Below, piece after piece: positions 30,414-38,682 of a DNA stretch of 64,000 nt. The stretch's first letter is position 1. Each line of letters starts with the position of its first letter. The notes below the pieces were generated by a model. The model did not search any database. It was not told the origin of the DNA and was given only the letters and a program-made list of their open reading frames with translations. Source of the DNA: Sphingomonas sp. M1-B02 (GTDB lineage: Bacteria > Pseudomonadota > Alphaproteobacteria > Sphingomonadales > Sphingomonadaceae); contig NZ_CP110679.1 of the NCBI RefSeq assembly GCF_026167525.1, forward strand, positions 248,001 through 312,000, read 5' to 3'. Made by a program: the position numbers and the translations under genes.

Positions 30414-30680
30414 CTAGTTCAGCGGCGCGTCGCGCAGCTGTTCGATTTCTTCGGCGATGGCAACGCCGCGATCGGTGATGATCCGCTCCAGAACCTGAAC
30501 CCTTTGTTCCAGCCTCTCGGTCTGGGCCGCATATTGCGCGGCCTTTTCGGCGACCATCTGGGCTTCGAGCTCCATCTTGCGATGCTGCATCGCCAGCCAG
30601 GGCTTGAAGAAGACGCCGCCGAAGACGGCCAGGAGTGCGACGCAGATGCCGAGAATCGGGATGAGGAGAGGGGAGATCAT
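30414..30680 (-). CDS. PspB-like membrane/coiled-coil protein
   Basis: An 88-residue protein: membrane helix MISPLLIPILGICVALLAVF, then a long helix MELEAQMVAEKAAQYAAQTE and the shared tail ERLEQRVQVLERIITD with EEIEQLRDAPLN at the end. Compared with PspB, the ERLEQRV-x-x-LERIITD portion is nearly the same heptad pattern. It lies 16 bases downstream of the preceding gene on the same strand. Likely a paralogue acting with the Psp membrane complex; function not known. Confidence 0.75.
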   Translation of the reverse strand: MISPLLIPILGICVALLAVFGGVFFKPWLAMQHRKMELEAQMVAEKAAQYAAQTERLEQRVQVLERIITDRGVAIAEEIEQLRDAPLN

Positions 30681-30696
30681 CGTGACTTCCTTTCGT

Positions 30697-30987
30697 TCAG
30701 CGCAGCGCGTCGATTTCGCGGGCGGTACGCTCGGCGGGATCGGTGGCGATCCGCTCGAGCACCGCGATCCGCTCTTCGAGCCGCGAGATCTGGCCGGTTA
30801 GGCGGCCATTCTCGCTGGAGAGCAGTTCGATCTTGCGCTCGGCGGCGGGGTCGGTCTTGGGCGTCATGCCCTTCCACTCATTCTCCAGCGCATAGCCATG
30901 CTTGGCGCGGATCCAGTTGTTGACCACCCAGCCGATCGTCGAAATCGCGACCAGCACAATCACGAAGACCATAACTTCGTCGTTCAT
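30697..30987 (-). CDS. PspB-like membrane/coiled-coil protein
   Basis: A 96-residue protein: membrane helix MVFVIVLVAISTIGWVVNNW, basic IRAKHGYALE boundary, and coiled coil RKIELLSSENGRLTGQISRL leading into EERIAVLERIATDPAERTAR and EIDALR. RLEERIAVLERIATD parallels RLEERLITIERIIAAD of PspB, and EIDALR parallels the EIDSLR end of PspC. It starts 30 bases after pspC. It is the best-conserved member of the extra group. Confidence 0.78.
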   Translation of the reverse strand: MNDEVMVFVIVLVAISTIGWVVNNWIRAKHGYALENEWKGMTPKTDPAAERKIELLSSENGRLTGQISRLEERIAVLERIATDPAERTAREIDALR

Positions 30988-31017
30988 GTCTCTTCCCTCC
31001 CTCTGGACAGCCCGCGC

Positions 31018-31398
31018 CTAGCGCAGGCTGTCGATCTCGTCGGCGAGGCGCGTGTTGCGGCTCGTATAGTACATTTCGATGTCGGCGAGCCGGCGATCGA
31101 TGTCGCGGAAGGTCGAGCGGACCTGATGTGCCGAACGCTTCGGATTCGAGCGAACGCCCTGCCAGAACTTGGCTTCCTCGGGGCTGTCATACAGGCCCGT
31201 CGGCTTGGCGTTGGCCATCCAGGCGACGAGGAAGTAGGCGATCAGCGTCCAGGGGAAGCCCCCGATCAGGGTCAGGAGGATTGCCCCCACGCGGACCCAG
31301 GTGACGTCGATCCCGGTATAGTCGGCGATGCCTGCGCACACGCCCGACCATTTGCGATTCTGCTTGTCGAGGTAGAATTTGGTGCGGCTGGCGGACAT
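31018..31398 (-). CDS. pspC: envelope stress membrane protein PspC
   Basis: A 126-residue PspC-domain protein: FYLDKQNRKWSGVCAGIADY, a membrane region (VGAILLTLIGGFPWTLIAYF), and a C-terminal amphipathic coil ending RLADIEMYYTSRNTRLADEI DSLR. With PspB it senses envelope stress and relieves PspA inhibition of PspF in enterobacteria. Start at 31398 after AGGAGG; it overlaps the pspB stop by one base. The longer frame to 31608 overlaps pspB and is a shadow. Confidence 0.92.
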   Translation of the reverse strand: MSASRTKFYLDKQNRKWSGVCAGIADYTGIDVTWVRVGAILLTLIGGFPWTLIAYFLVAWMANAKPTGLYDSPEEAKFWQGVRSNPKRSAHQVRSTFRDIDRRLADIEMYYTSRNTRLADEIDSLR

Positions 31399-31670
31399 TA
31401 GTTCCTCCTGCTGATATCGTAGGGCGAGGGGGTCAGCGGCTGGTTCGGACGGAAGTCCGGATTGTCGGCAGCGATGATCCGCTCGATCGTGATGAGCCGC
31501 TCTTCGAGACGGCGGGCGGTGTAGTGGAGCTCGTCTAGAAGCTTCTCGTCCTCGCCGGTCAGCGATGCAGCCGTCTTCCACCGGGTTATGTAGTGGAAGA
31601 TCAGCCACGGCAGCCCGATGAAGAGCGTGCCCATGACGATCGGCACGATGATGATTGCGCCATCGTCCAT
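31398..31670 (-). CDS. pspB: envelope stress membrane protein PspB
   Basis: A 90-residue protein: membrane helix IIIVPIVMGTLFIGLPWLIF, then a cytoplasmic coiled coil DELHYTARRLEERLITIERI. Size and layout fit PspB, with a longer polar tail (PDFRPNQPLTPSPYDISRRN). It lies four bases downstream of pspA and overlaps pspC. The RLEERL-x-x-IERI heptads recur in three downstream genes. Confidence 0.88.
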   Translation of the reverse strand: MDDGAIIIVPIVMGTLFIGLPWLIFHYITRWKTAASLTGEDEKLLDELHYTARRLEERLITIERIIAADNPDFRPNQPLTPSPYDISRRN

Positions 31671-31674
31671 GGGA

Positions 31675-32343
31675 TCAAACCCCCTTGTTCATGCGGCTCT
31701 TGAGCGCCTCGAGCTCGGCGTCGACCTTCTCGGACGAGCGCAGCTCCGCGATTTCCTCTTCGAGCGTCTTGGGCTCGGCGCCCAGGCCCAGCGCATTGGC
31801 GCGGCCCTCGGCGAAGTCGACCCGGCGTTCGAGGACGTCGAAGCGCGAGAAGGCATCCTGCATCTTGCCGCCATTGGTCATCTCGCGGAGGCGAACGCGG
31901 TTGTTGGCGCTCTCCAGCCGTGCGCTGATCGAATTCTGGCGGGTACGCGCCTCGCGCAGCTTGGTCTGCAGCTTGGTGATATCCTCTTCGGACGCCTTGA
32001 GCGTCTCGTCGAGAACGCCGATCTCGGTGGACAGCTGGTCGCACATGTCGGCGGCCTTCTGCTTCTCGACCAAAGCGGCCTTGGCGAGGTCCTCGCGGCC
32101 CTTCGAAAGCGCGAGCTCGGCCTTCTCGGTCCAGCTCTCCTGGAGCTTTTCGAGCTTGGCGATGTGGCGGCGCATTTCCTTCTGGTCGGCGATGGTGCGC
32201 GCGGCGGAGGCGCGGACTTCGACGAGGGTTTCCTCCATTTCGAGGATGATCATGCGGATCATCTTGGCGGGATCTTCCGCCTTGTCGAGCAGGTCGGTCA
32301 CGTTGGCAGCGATGATATCGCGGGTTCGAGAGAAGATACCCAT
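31675..32343 (-). CDS. pspA: phage shock protein A (ESCRT-III/Vipp1 family)
   Basis: A 222-residue PspA/IM30 protein starting MGIFSRTRDIIAANVTDLLD, with long helices (PAKMIRMIILEMEETLVEVR; EKAELALSKGREDLAKAALV). It coats damaged inner membrane and, in enterobacteria, inhibits PspF. ATG at 32343 is chosen because AAGGAG is seven bases away; the in-frame ATG at 32349 is too close to it. Confidence 0.95.
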   Translation of the reverse strand: MGIFSRTRDIIAANVTDLLDKAEDPAKMIRMIILEMEETLVEVRASAARTIADQKEMRRHIAKLEKLQESWTEKAELALSKGREDLAKAALVEKQKAADMCDQLSTEIGVLDETLKASEEDITKLQTKLREARTRQNSISARLESANNRVRLREMTNGGKMQDAFSRFDVLERRVDFAEGRANALGLGAEPKTLEEEIAELRSSEKVDAELEALKSRMNKGV

Positions 32344-32445
32344 GTACATACTCCTTCGTATTGGGGACCGCCGGGAGGAGCTAGGGGACCCTCCCGGCGG
32401 GGTTCCGCTCATCCGGGGAAGGATGAGCGGAGAGACATCGTGGCT

Positions 32446-32553
32446 TCAGGCGATCGCCGGGCCCACCGCGCCGGCCATCAGGATGGCGCTGGCGACGAAG
32501 GTGATGGTGACTGCGAAGAAGGCATTGCGGAGATTTGCGAGCTGGTGAGTCAT
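32446..32553 (-). CDS. small membrane peptide at the head of the psp operon
   Basis: A 35-residue peptide: MTHQLANLRNAFFAVTITFV then ASAILMAGAVGPAIA. GGGAAACG precedes the ATG at 32553. It is the first gene after the sigma-54 promoter and ends 102 bases before pspA. A single hydrophobic helix is evident; the role is unknown. The longer frame to 32670 would extend across the promoter and is rejected. Confidence 0.55.
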   Translation of the reverse strand: MTHQLANLRNAFFAVTITFVASAILMAGAVGPAIA

Positions 32554-32613
32554 GGTCGTTTCCCTGAACCTTGGCTTGTTTCGTTGGCCCGTCATCGGGC
32601 TTGCCAACAGTAT

Positions 32614-32629
32614 AGCAGGAGCCGTGCCA
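32614..32629 (-). promoter_or_regulatory. sigma-54 (-24/-12) promoter of the psp operon
   Basis: The minus strand reads TGGCACGGCTCCTGCT, matching the RpoN consensus TGGCACG-N4-TTGCW at every fixed position except one (C for T before TGC). GG and GC are spaced as required. It lies about 60 bases upstream of the first psp reading frame and faces the divergent pspF gene, the standard Psp control layout. Confidence 0.88.
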
Positions 32630-32682
32630 GTTTGTGGGAATGGCTGATTTCCGCGGGTTTTGGGGTTCATCCAGGGTTCAGC

Positions 32683-32701
32683 TGGCAGATCTAACTTGCC
32701 A
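32683..32701. promoter_or_regulatory. possible PspF enhancer site
   Basis: TGGCA-N9-TGCCA is a short inverted repeat about 54 bases upstream of the sigma-54 promoter and just before the pspF ribosome-binding site. Position suits an enhancer for PspF that also allows autoregulation. The arms are short, so chance is possible. Confidence 0.3.
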
Positions 32702-32731
32702 AGTGTTGGGAAAGTACGCCAAGGAGTTGGT

Positions 32732-33766
32732 GTGGAACGCGCAACTCAAGTCATCGGCCAATCCGGAGCCTTTCTCGACGCCCTCGAACGCGCCAGCCGC
32801 GCGGCTGCGCTGGATCGGCCCGTGCTCGTCATCGGCGAACGGGGGACCGGAAAGGAGCTGGTGGCCGAACGGCTGCATCGACTGAGCCCGCGCTGGGACC
32901 AGCCCTTGGTCATCATGAACTGCGCCGCGCTGCCCGAGACGCTGATCGAGGCCGAATTGTTCGGGCACGAGGCAGGGGCCTTCACCGGCGCCACCAAAGC
33001 GCGGGCAGGGCGGTTCGAGGAGGCGCATGGCGGGACGCTGTTCCTCGACGAACTGGGCACGCTGTCGATGGCGGCGCAGGACCGGCTGCTGCGCGCCGTG
33101 GAATATGGCGAGGTTACCCGGATCGGCGCGTCGCGCCCGGTCTATGTCAACGTCCGGATCGTCGCGGCGACCAACGAGCATCTGCCCGACAAGGTGGATG
33201 CGGGGACGTTTCGCGCCGATCTGCTCGATCGGCTTTCGTTCGAAGTGGTGACGTTGCCGCCCTTGCGCGTGCGGCGCGGCGACATCGAAGTGCTGGCGGA
33301 TTTCTTCGGGCGGCGGATGGCGTCCGAGATCGGGCTGGAGAACTGGCCGGGCTGGGGCCCGAACGCGCTCGACGCGCTGATCCACTATGACTGGCCGGGA
33401 AATGTGCGCGAGCTGCGCAACGTGGTGGAGCGGGCGGTGTATCGCTGGGAACAGGAAGGACCGATCGATTCGATCGAAATCGATCCGTTCGACTCCCCCT
33501 TCCGGCCGCGGACACGCGCCGGTGGCGCGCAGGTGGCGGCGGTGGCCGATACAGCGGCCGCGCCCGAGAAAGCGGAAACCGCGCCGGCCTTCGACGGCGG
33601 GACCGACTTCAAGACGCGCGTGTCGGCGTTCGAGCGGCAATTGCTGTCGCGCGCGCTGGCCGAGCATCGTTTCAACCAGCGTTCTACTGCAGACGCGCTG
33701 GGGCTGACCTATGACCAGTTGCGGCACGCGCTGAAGCGGCACGAGCTGCTGGGCGCCGGCGGCTGA
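32732..33766 (+). CDS. pspF: sigma-54 activator PspF
   Basis: A 344-residue AAA+ enhancer-binding protein with no N-terminal sensor domain, as in PspF. Motifs: Walker A IGERGTGKELVAERL, GAFTGA in the sigma-54 contact loop (GHEAGAFTGATKARAGRFEE), Walker B GGTLFLDEL, YDWPGNVRELRNVVER, and a C-terminal Fis-type HTH (STADALGLTYDQLRHALKRH). GTG at 32732 is set by AAGGAG at 32721-32726; start MERATQVIGQS matches the family. Confidence 0.93.
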   Translation: MERATQVIGQSGAFLDALERASRAAALDRPVLVIGERGTGKELVAERLHRLSPRWDQPLVIMNCAALPETLIEAELFGHEAGAFTGATKARAGRFEEAHGGTLFLDELGTLSMAAQDRLLRAVEYGEVTRIGASRPVYVNVRIVAATNEHLPDKVDAGTFRADLLDRLSFEVVTLPPLRVRRGDIEVLADFFGRRMASEIGLENWPGWGPNALDALIHYDWPGNVRELRNVVERAVYRWEQEGPIDSIEIDPFDSPFRPRTRAGGAQVAAVADTAAAPEKAETAPAFDGGTDFKTRVSAFERQLLSRALAEHRFNQRSTADALGLTYDQLRHALKRHELLGAGG

Positions 33767-33859
33767 AACTTTCGGTTCGGATCGCTGTCGCAATGATCGA
33801 CGCGGACCCATATATCGCGGGCTGCGTTCCTTGCACGAACCCATAAAGGAGAAAATATC

Positions 33860-34471
33860 ATGGCTTTCGAACTGCCGCCGCTGCCCTACGCCTACGACGC
33901 GCTGGAGCCGACCATCGACAAGGAAACGATGACGCTGCACCACGACAAGCATCATGCCGCCTACACCGCCAAGCTCAACGAGGCGGTGAGCGAGGATCCG
34001 TCGCTCGAAGGCAAAACCATCGAGGAACTGATGCAGCAGATGGCGAGCGCGCCGGCGAAGCTGCGCAACAATGGCGGCGGCTATTGGAACCATGATTTCT
34101 TCTGGAAGACGATGGTGCCGAACGGCGGCGCACCCAGCGGCGCGATGGCCGAGGCGATCGACAAGGCGTTCGGCTCGCTCGATGCGCTGAAAGAGAAATT
34201 CAACACGGCAGGCGCGAACCAGTTCGGATCGGGCTGGGCCTGGCTGATCGTCAACGGCAGCGGTGAGCTGGAGATCAGCTCGACGCCGAACCAGGACAAT
34301 CCGCTGATGGACGTGGCCGCGACCAAGGGCACGCCGATCCTCGGCAACGACGTGTGGGAGCACGCCTATTACATCACCTATCGCAACGACCGGCCGGGCT
34401 ATCTGAAGGCCTGGTGGAACGTGGTGAACTGGGACGTGGTTTCCGAGCGCTATGCCGCTGCAAAGGGCTGA
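33860..34471 (+). CDS. sodB: superoxide dismutase (Fe/Mn family)
   Basis: A 203-residue SOD starting [17 protein letters not shown]. Metal ligands appear as His in [10 protein letters not shown], His in YWNHDFFW, and Asp/His in [30 protein letters not shown] residues and [13 protein letters not shown] favour the iron enzyme. It converts superoxide to peroxide in the cytoplasm. AAAGGAG lies nine bases upstream of the ATG and a strong terminator follows. Confidence 0.95.
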   Translation: MAFELPPLPYAYDALEPTIDKETMTLHHDKHHAAYTAKLNEAVSEDPSLEGKTIEELMQQMASAPAKLRNNGGGYWNHDFFWKTMVPNGGAPSGAMAEAIDKAFGSLDALKEKFNTAGANQFGSGWAWLIVNGSGELEISSTPNQDNPLMDVAATKGTPILGNDVWEHAYYITYRNDRPGYLKAWWNVVNWDVVSERYAAAKG

Positions 34472-34491
34472 GCTTCCGTCTTGAGCTGAAA

Positions 34492-34530
34492 AACGGGCGT
34501 CGGACCAATGGTCCGGCGCCCGTTTTCTTT
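34492..34530. terminator. bidirectional intrinsic terminator
   Basis: AACGGGCGTCGGACC (34492-34506) pairs with GGTCCGGCGCCCGTT (34510-34524) around AAT. It is followed by TTCTTT on the plus strand and preceded by GAAAAA, so it can end both sodB and the convergent DUF885 gene. Confidence 0.88.
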
Positions 34531-34544
34531 CGGAATGTGGTTCT

Positions 34545-36359
34545 TCAGGCTTTGCCGGCGGCGACGTGGCGATCCACGACGTGCCCGAGCACCGTCATCG
34601 GCACGTTTCCGCCCATCACGAGCGCATCGTTGAAGGCCTTGAAATCATAGCGTGCGCCGAGCGCGGCCTTGGCGCGTTCGCGCAGCCGGTTGATCTCGCT
34701 ATGCCCGACCTTGTAGCCGCAGGCCTGGCCGGGCCAGGAGCAATAACGATCGACTTCGCCCGCGACTTCCTCGACCGGGGAGCCGTTGGCGGTGACGAAC
34801 CAGTCGACCGCCTGTTGCCGGGTCCAGCGCTTGGCATGGAGGCCGGTGTCGACCACCAGCCGGCAGGCGCGGAAGGCGATCGACTGGAGATAGCCGAGCC
34901 GGCCGACCGGGTCCGCGTCATAGACGCCGAGCTCGCCGGCCAACTGCTCGCCATACAGCGCCCAGCCTTCGGAATAAGCGTTGAACGAGAGCAGGGTGCG
35001 GATCAGCGGCAGCTTGTGGGCATATTCGCCCTGCCAGACATGGCCCGGGATCGCCTCATGGTAAGCCAGCGTCGGCAGGCTGTAGCGAGTGTGCAGCCCG
35101 GTGGTACGCAGGTTGATCCAGAATTTGCCCGGCACGCTGCCGTCGATCGAACCCGCACCGCCATAGGCGCCGGGCGCGCCGGGTTCCTCCTCGGGCGGCA
35201 TCCGCTTAACCTCGACATTGCCGCGCACCAGCGTGTTGAATGCGCGGGGCATGCGACCGCGAATATCGGTGATGCGATCGTTGAGCAGCTTCATGATCTC
35301 GGCGCGGCCCGCGTCATTGTCGGTGTAGAGGTAGCGCGGATCCTTGCCGAGCGCGGTCATCCGCGCGCCGACGCTGCCCTGGGTGAAGCCTTCCTTGCGC
35401 AGGATTCCGTCCATCTCGGCCTGGATCGTGCGGAGCTCGTCGAGGCCCATCTGGTGGACTTCGTTCGGGGTCATCCTCGTCGTGGTGCCGGCGCGCAGCG
35501 CCCAGGCGTAATAAGCGTCGCCATCCTTGAACTTCCACACGCCGGCGTCCGAAGTGGCGCGGACGCGGTGCTTTGCGAGCTCGGCGATCTGGCGGTCGAG
35601 CGCGGGGACGATCTTGTCGTTGGCGAGCAGCCAGGCGCTCTGGCCGAAATCGCCGCCCATGCCGGCGGTGCGATTGGCGACCGAGGTGACCAGGCCCCAG
35701 CCGGCGGTGTTGCCGCCGCGCGCGAGCTTGAGCTGGGCGATCGCCTTGTCGAGCAGGAAATCGGGAGCGATGACGCCGTTCGCCGCGGCGATCCTGAGCC
35801 GCTCGGTCTCGCCGTCGAGCTGCTCGCCATAGGATTCGAGGCGATCGAGATAGGCTTCGCCGTCGTCGCGCGTCTTGATGACATGATCGGTGTCGAGCAT
35901 CCGCGGCACGTCGAGGAAGGCGCCGACATTCTGGACGACGACATAAGGCGAGTTGCGCCAGCCGCCGACCGCGACGTCGCCATAGGGGAAGGCGAAGCCC
36001 TCGAGCGCATTGGCGTAGGACGCCTGGACGACATCGACATTGGTGCGCATCACCGGACTTAGCGCGTTGAGGTCGAGCTTGCCGATCTCGGCGAGCGCCT
36101 GGCGGAGGTGCGCGGCGATCTTGCGCTGGCCTTCGGGGGAGCCATCGGTGAGGCGGTGCTTGAGTGCGGCGTGCTTGTCCTTGTCGATGCCGAGCGAGGT
36201 CGCGCTCTCGGGATAATCGTTGAGGAAAGTTTCCGCGGTGCGATCGAGCAAGGCAGCAGCTGCGCGATCCGCGTCCGCAGCGAAGGCGAATGCGGGGATA
36301 GCGGAGGCGGCCAGCGTGCCGGCAGTGCCGAGCAGGAGCTGGCGTCGGGTGGTACGCAT
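34545..36359 (-). CDS. exported DUF885 family protein (metallopeptidase-like)
   Basis: A 604-residue protein. The N-terminus MRTTRRQLLLGTAGTLAASA is a twin-arginine (Tat) signal followed by a hydrophobic stretch. A zinc-type motif HEAIPGH occurs near residue 440 (YHEAIPGHVWQGEYAH), and EGWALYGEQLAGELG downstream supplies a further Glu, as in DUF885 members related to M32-like carboxypeptidases. A periplasmic peptidase is likely; substrate unknown. It ends at the shared terminator with sodB. Confidence 0.85.
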   Translation of the reverse strand: MRTTRRQLLLGTAGTLAASAIPAFAFAADADRAAAALLDRTAETFLNDYPESATSLGIDKDKHAALKHRLTDGSPEGQRKIAAHLRQALAEIGKLDLNALSPVMRTNVDVVQASYANALEGFAFPYGDVAVGGWRNSPYVVVQNVGAFLDVPRMLDTDHVIKTRDDGEAYLDRLESYGEQLDGETERLRIAAANGVIAPDFLLDKAIAQLKLARGGNTAGWGLVTSVANRTAGMGGDFGQSAWLLANDKIVPALDRQIAELAKHRVRATSDAGVWKFKDGDAYYAWALRAGTTTRMTPNEVHQMGLDELRTIQAEMDGILRKEGFTQGSVGARMTALGKDPRYLYTDNDAGRAEIMKLLNDRITDIRGRMPRAFNTLVRGNVEVKRMPPEEEPGAPGAYGGAGSIDGSVPGKFWINLRTTGLHTRYSLPTLAYHEAIPGHVWQGEYAHKLPLIRTLLSFNAYSEGWALYGEQLAGELGVYDADPVGRLGYLQSIAFRACRLVVDTGLHAKRWTRQQAVDWFVTANGSPVEEVAGEVDRYCSWPGQACGYKVGHSEINRLRERAKAALGARYDFKAFNDALVMGGNVPMTVLGHVVDRHVAAGKA

Positions 36360-36373
36360 CTAACGATCCTCAA

Positions 36374-36826
36374 CTAGGCGGCGGTGACAGGCTCGACGTC
36401 GAGCGACAGGCCATGCGCGCCGACGATGCGGACGTGGGCGCCGGCAGGGGTATCGGGTCCCTGCGCGAGCCATTCGCCGTCGCCGACGCGGACGCGGCCC
36501 TGGCCGGCCTCGATCGGCTCGACCACCGTCACGATCTGGCCGACCAGCCGCGCGACACGATCGTTGAGCAAGGGGTCCGAGCTCGCCACCGGGTTCTTCG
36601 CATACCAGCGCCGGCCAAGCGCTACTGCGCCCGACGAGGCGAGGATGAACACCGCGACCTGGAAGGCGAGCGCGAATTCGGGGATGATCAGCGTGACGAT
36701 CCCCGTTACCGCCGCGCCGGCGGCGACGAACACGAGGAAGATGCCGGGAAGGACCAGCTCGGTAAGCGCGAGCACTGCGGCGAGAATCAGCCAGGCGAGA
36801 CCGGGCGAGGTCACGAAGAACTGCAT
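36374..36826 (-). CDS. NfeD family membrane protein (short form)
   Basis: A 150-residue protein: membrane segments at WLILAAVLALTELVLPGIFL and FLVFVAAGAAVTGIVTLIIP/FQVAVFILASSGAVALGRR, then an OB-fold domain (VGQIVTVVEPIEAGQGRVRV, GDGEWLAQGPD). Short NfeD proteins are partners of SPFH/stomatin-like proteins, and the gene lies three bases downstream of one here. Confidence 0.88.
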   Translation of the reverse strand: MQFFVTSPGLAWLILAAVLALTELVLPGIFLVFVAAGAAVTGIVTLIIPEFALAFQVAVFILASSGAVALGRRWYAKNPVASSDPLLNDRVARLVGQIVTVVEPIEAGQGRVRVGDGEWLAQGPDTPAGAHVRIVGAHGLSLDVEPVTAA

Positions 36827-36829
36827 CGC

Positions 36830-37816
36830 TCAGCCCTCCTGCGGGCCGAAGGGGGTCGGGCGAGGACGCGGCGGTGCCGGTGGGGCAGCGGGCGGCGTCA
36901 GGCCATTGCTGATCGCCTCGCGGGTGAGCTCGCCGATGCCGCCGAGCGTCCCCATCAGCTGCGTGGCCTCGACCGGGAACAGGATCGTCTTGGCGTTGGG
37001 CGAGGTGGCGAACTTGCCGATCGCCTCGACATATTTCTGCGCAATGAAATAGTTGATCGCCTGGGTGCTGCCCTGCTCGATCGCGTCGGAGACCATACGG
37101 GTGGCGGTCGCCTCGGCCTCGGCCGAGCGCTCGCGCGCCTCTGCGTCGCGGAAGGCGGCTTCGCGGCGGCCTTCGGCCTCGAGGATCTTGGACTGCTTCT
37201 GGCCCTCGGCGCGCAGGATTTCGGAAGCGCGGGTGCCTTCGGCTTCGAGGATGTTGGCGCGCTTCTCGCGCTCGGCCTTCATCTGGCGGCCCATCGCGTT
37301 GACGATGTCGGCGGGCGGGCGGATGTCCTTGATCTCGACGCGTGTGATCTTCACCCCCCAGGGCGTGGTGGCATGATCGACCACCGAGAGCAGCCGGGCG
37401 TTGATCTCGTCGCGCTTCGACAGCGTCTCGTCGAGGTCCATCGAACCCATCACCGTGCGCAAATTGGTCGTCGTGAGCTGGAGCAGCGCCAGATAGAGGT
37501 CGGAAACTTCATAGGCGGCCTTGGCGGCGTCGAGCACCTGGAAGAAGACGACGCCGTCGGTCTGGATCATCGCATTGTCCTTGGTGATGATCTCCTGCCC
37601 CGGAATGTCGATCACCTGCTCCATCATGTTTACCTTGCGGCCGACACGATAGAAGAAGGCGGGATAGAAATTGAGTCCGGGCGAGGCGACGGCGGTGAAG
37701 CGGCCGAAATATTCGATCGTATATTGATAGCCTTGGGTGACGATTTTCACACTCGAAAAGAGGTAGAGCAGCACCACTGCGACCAGCACGATCAGAAAAA
37801 TGTTGAGCACGTCCAC
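36830..37816 (-). CDS. SPFH/band 7 (stomatin-like, QmcA type) protein
   Basis: A 328-residue membrane-anchored SPFH protein: N-terminal helix IFLIVLVAVVLLYLFSSVKI, the band-7 domain (YGR-type IEYFGRFTAVASPGLNFYPA; VDHATTPWGVKITRVEIKDI), an Ala/Glu-rich coil (ILEAEGTRASEILRAEGQKQ) and a Pro-rich tail. It forms large membrane microdomain cages with NfeD. GTG at 37816 follows AGGGGGAG; the extension to 37855 overlaps the divergent gene's promoter region. Confidence 0.9.
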   Translation of the reverse strand: MDVLNIFLIVLVAVVLLYLFSSVKIVTQGYQYTIEYFGRFTAVASPGLNFYPAFFYRVGRKVNMMEQVIDIPGQEIITKDNAMIQTDGVVFFQVLDAAKAAYEVSDLYLALLQLTTTNLRTVMGSMDLDETLSKRDEINARLLSVVDHATTPWGVKITRVEIKDIRPPADIVNAMGRQMKAEREKRANILEAEGTRASEILRAEGQKQSKILEAEGRREAAFRDAEARERSAEAEATATRMVSDAIEQGSTQAINYFIAQKYVEAIGKFATSPNAKTILFPVEATQLMGTLGGIGELTREAISNGLTPPAAPPAPPRPRPTPFGPQEG

Positions 37817-37866
37817 TACCGACTCCCCCTCGCAATCCTGCGCTCTTGCTAGCATAGAGTCGGCCC

Positions 37867-38682
37867 ATGACCACAGTCCGCCTCGCCCCGCGCACCGCGC
37901 TTTTCCTGCCCGCCTCCAACCCCCGCGCGATCGCCAAGGCGCGTGAAACCCATGCCGACCTCGTGATCCTCGATCTCGAGGACGCGGTTCGCGACGATGC
38001 GAAGGCGGAGGCGCGGGCGGCGGCGGTTGCGGCGGCGAACGAAGGATTCGGCGCGCGGCTCTGCGCGATCCGGATCAACGCGGTCGATTCGGGCGAGCAT
38101 GGCGAGGATCTCGACGCGGTGGCAGGCTCGGCCTGCGATTTCGTCGTCCTGCCCAAGGTCGAGAGTGCAGGGGATGCGGCTGCCATCGCGGAGGCATGCG
38201 GCAAGCCGCTGCTGGCGATGATCGAGACGCCGCTGGGGGTCCTCGTCGCTGCGGAGATCGCTGCGGTTCCGGGGGTGGCGGGGCTGCTTGCCGGGGTCAA
38301 CGATCTGCGCGCGTCGCTCGGCATTCCGGCGGGGGCGGGGCGGGAGAGCCTGTCGCTCGCGCTCCAGACCGTGGTGCTGGCAGCGCGGGCGAGCGAGATC
38401 TGGGCGTTCGATGGCGTCTTCAACGCGCTCGACGATCCCGAGGGCCTCGCCGCCGAGTGCCGCCACGGCCGCGCGCTGGGCTTCGACGGCAAGTCGCTGA
38501 TCCATCCCAACCAGATCGAAGTCGCGGCGGAGGCGTTCGGACCTTCGGCGACGGAAATCGCCGAGGCCGAGGCGCTGATCGCGGCGGCGACCGGCGGCGC
38601 CGAGCGCTACCGCAACCGGATGATCGAGACGATGCATGTCGAGCAGGCGAGGGCGCTACTCGCGCGCATCCGCCAGCCATGA
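37867..38682 (+). CDS. HpcH/HpaI aldolase / CitE-like CoA ester lyase
   Basis: A 271-residue TIM-barrel lyase. APRTALFLPASNPRAIAKAR and LVILDLEDAVRDDAKAEAR carry the Mg-binding acidic residues; VESAGDAAAI and GFDGKSLIHPNQIEVAAEAF are typical CitE motifs. Substrate is probably a (3S)-malyl/citramalyl-CoA-like thioester; not determinable here. No CitD/CitF partners are nearby, so citrate lyase proper is unlikely. Its stop overlaps the transporter start. Confidence 0.87.
   Translation: MTTVRLAPRTALFLPASNPRAIAKARETHADLVILDLEDAVRDDAKAEARAAAVAAANEGFGARLCAIRINAVDSGEHGEDLDAVAGSACDFVVLPKVESAGDAAAIAEACGKPLLAMIETPLGVLVAAEIAAVPGVAGLLAGVNDLRASLGIPAGAGRESLSLALQTVVLAARASEIWAFDGVFNALDDPEGLAAECRHGRALGFDGKSLIHPNQIEVAAEAFGPSATEIAEAEALIAAATGGAERYRNRMIETMHVEQARALLARIRQP

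Noticed and set aside
32678..34363. 561-codon open frame antisense to pspF and sodB
   Set aside because: It crosses two genuine genes and their promoter region; shadow.
34566..36062. 498-codon plus-strand frame antisense to the DUF885 gene
   Set aside because: No SD or domain; opposite strand carries the Tat signal and HExxxGH-type motif.
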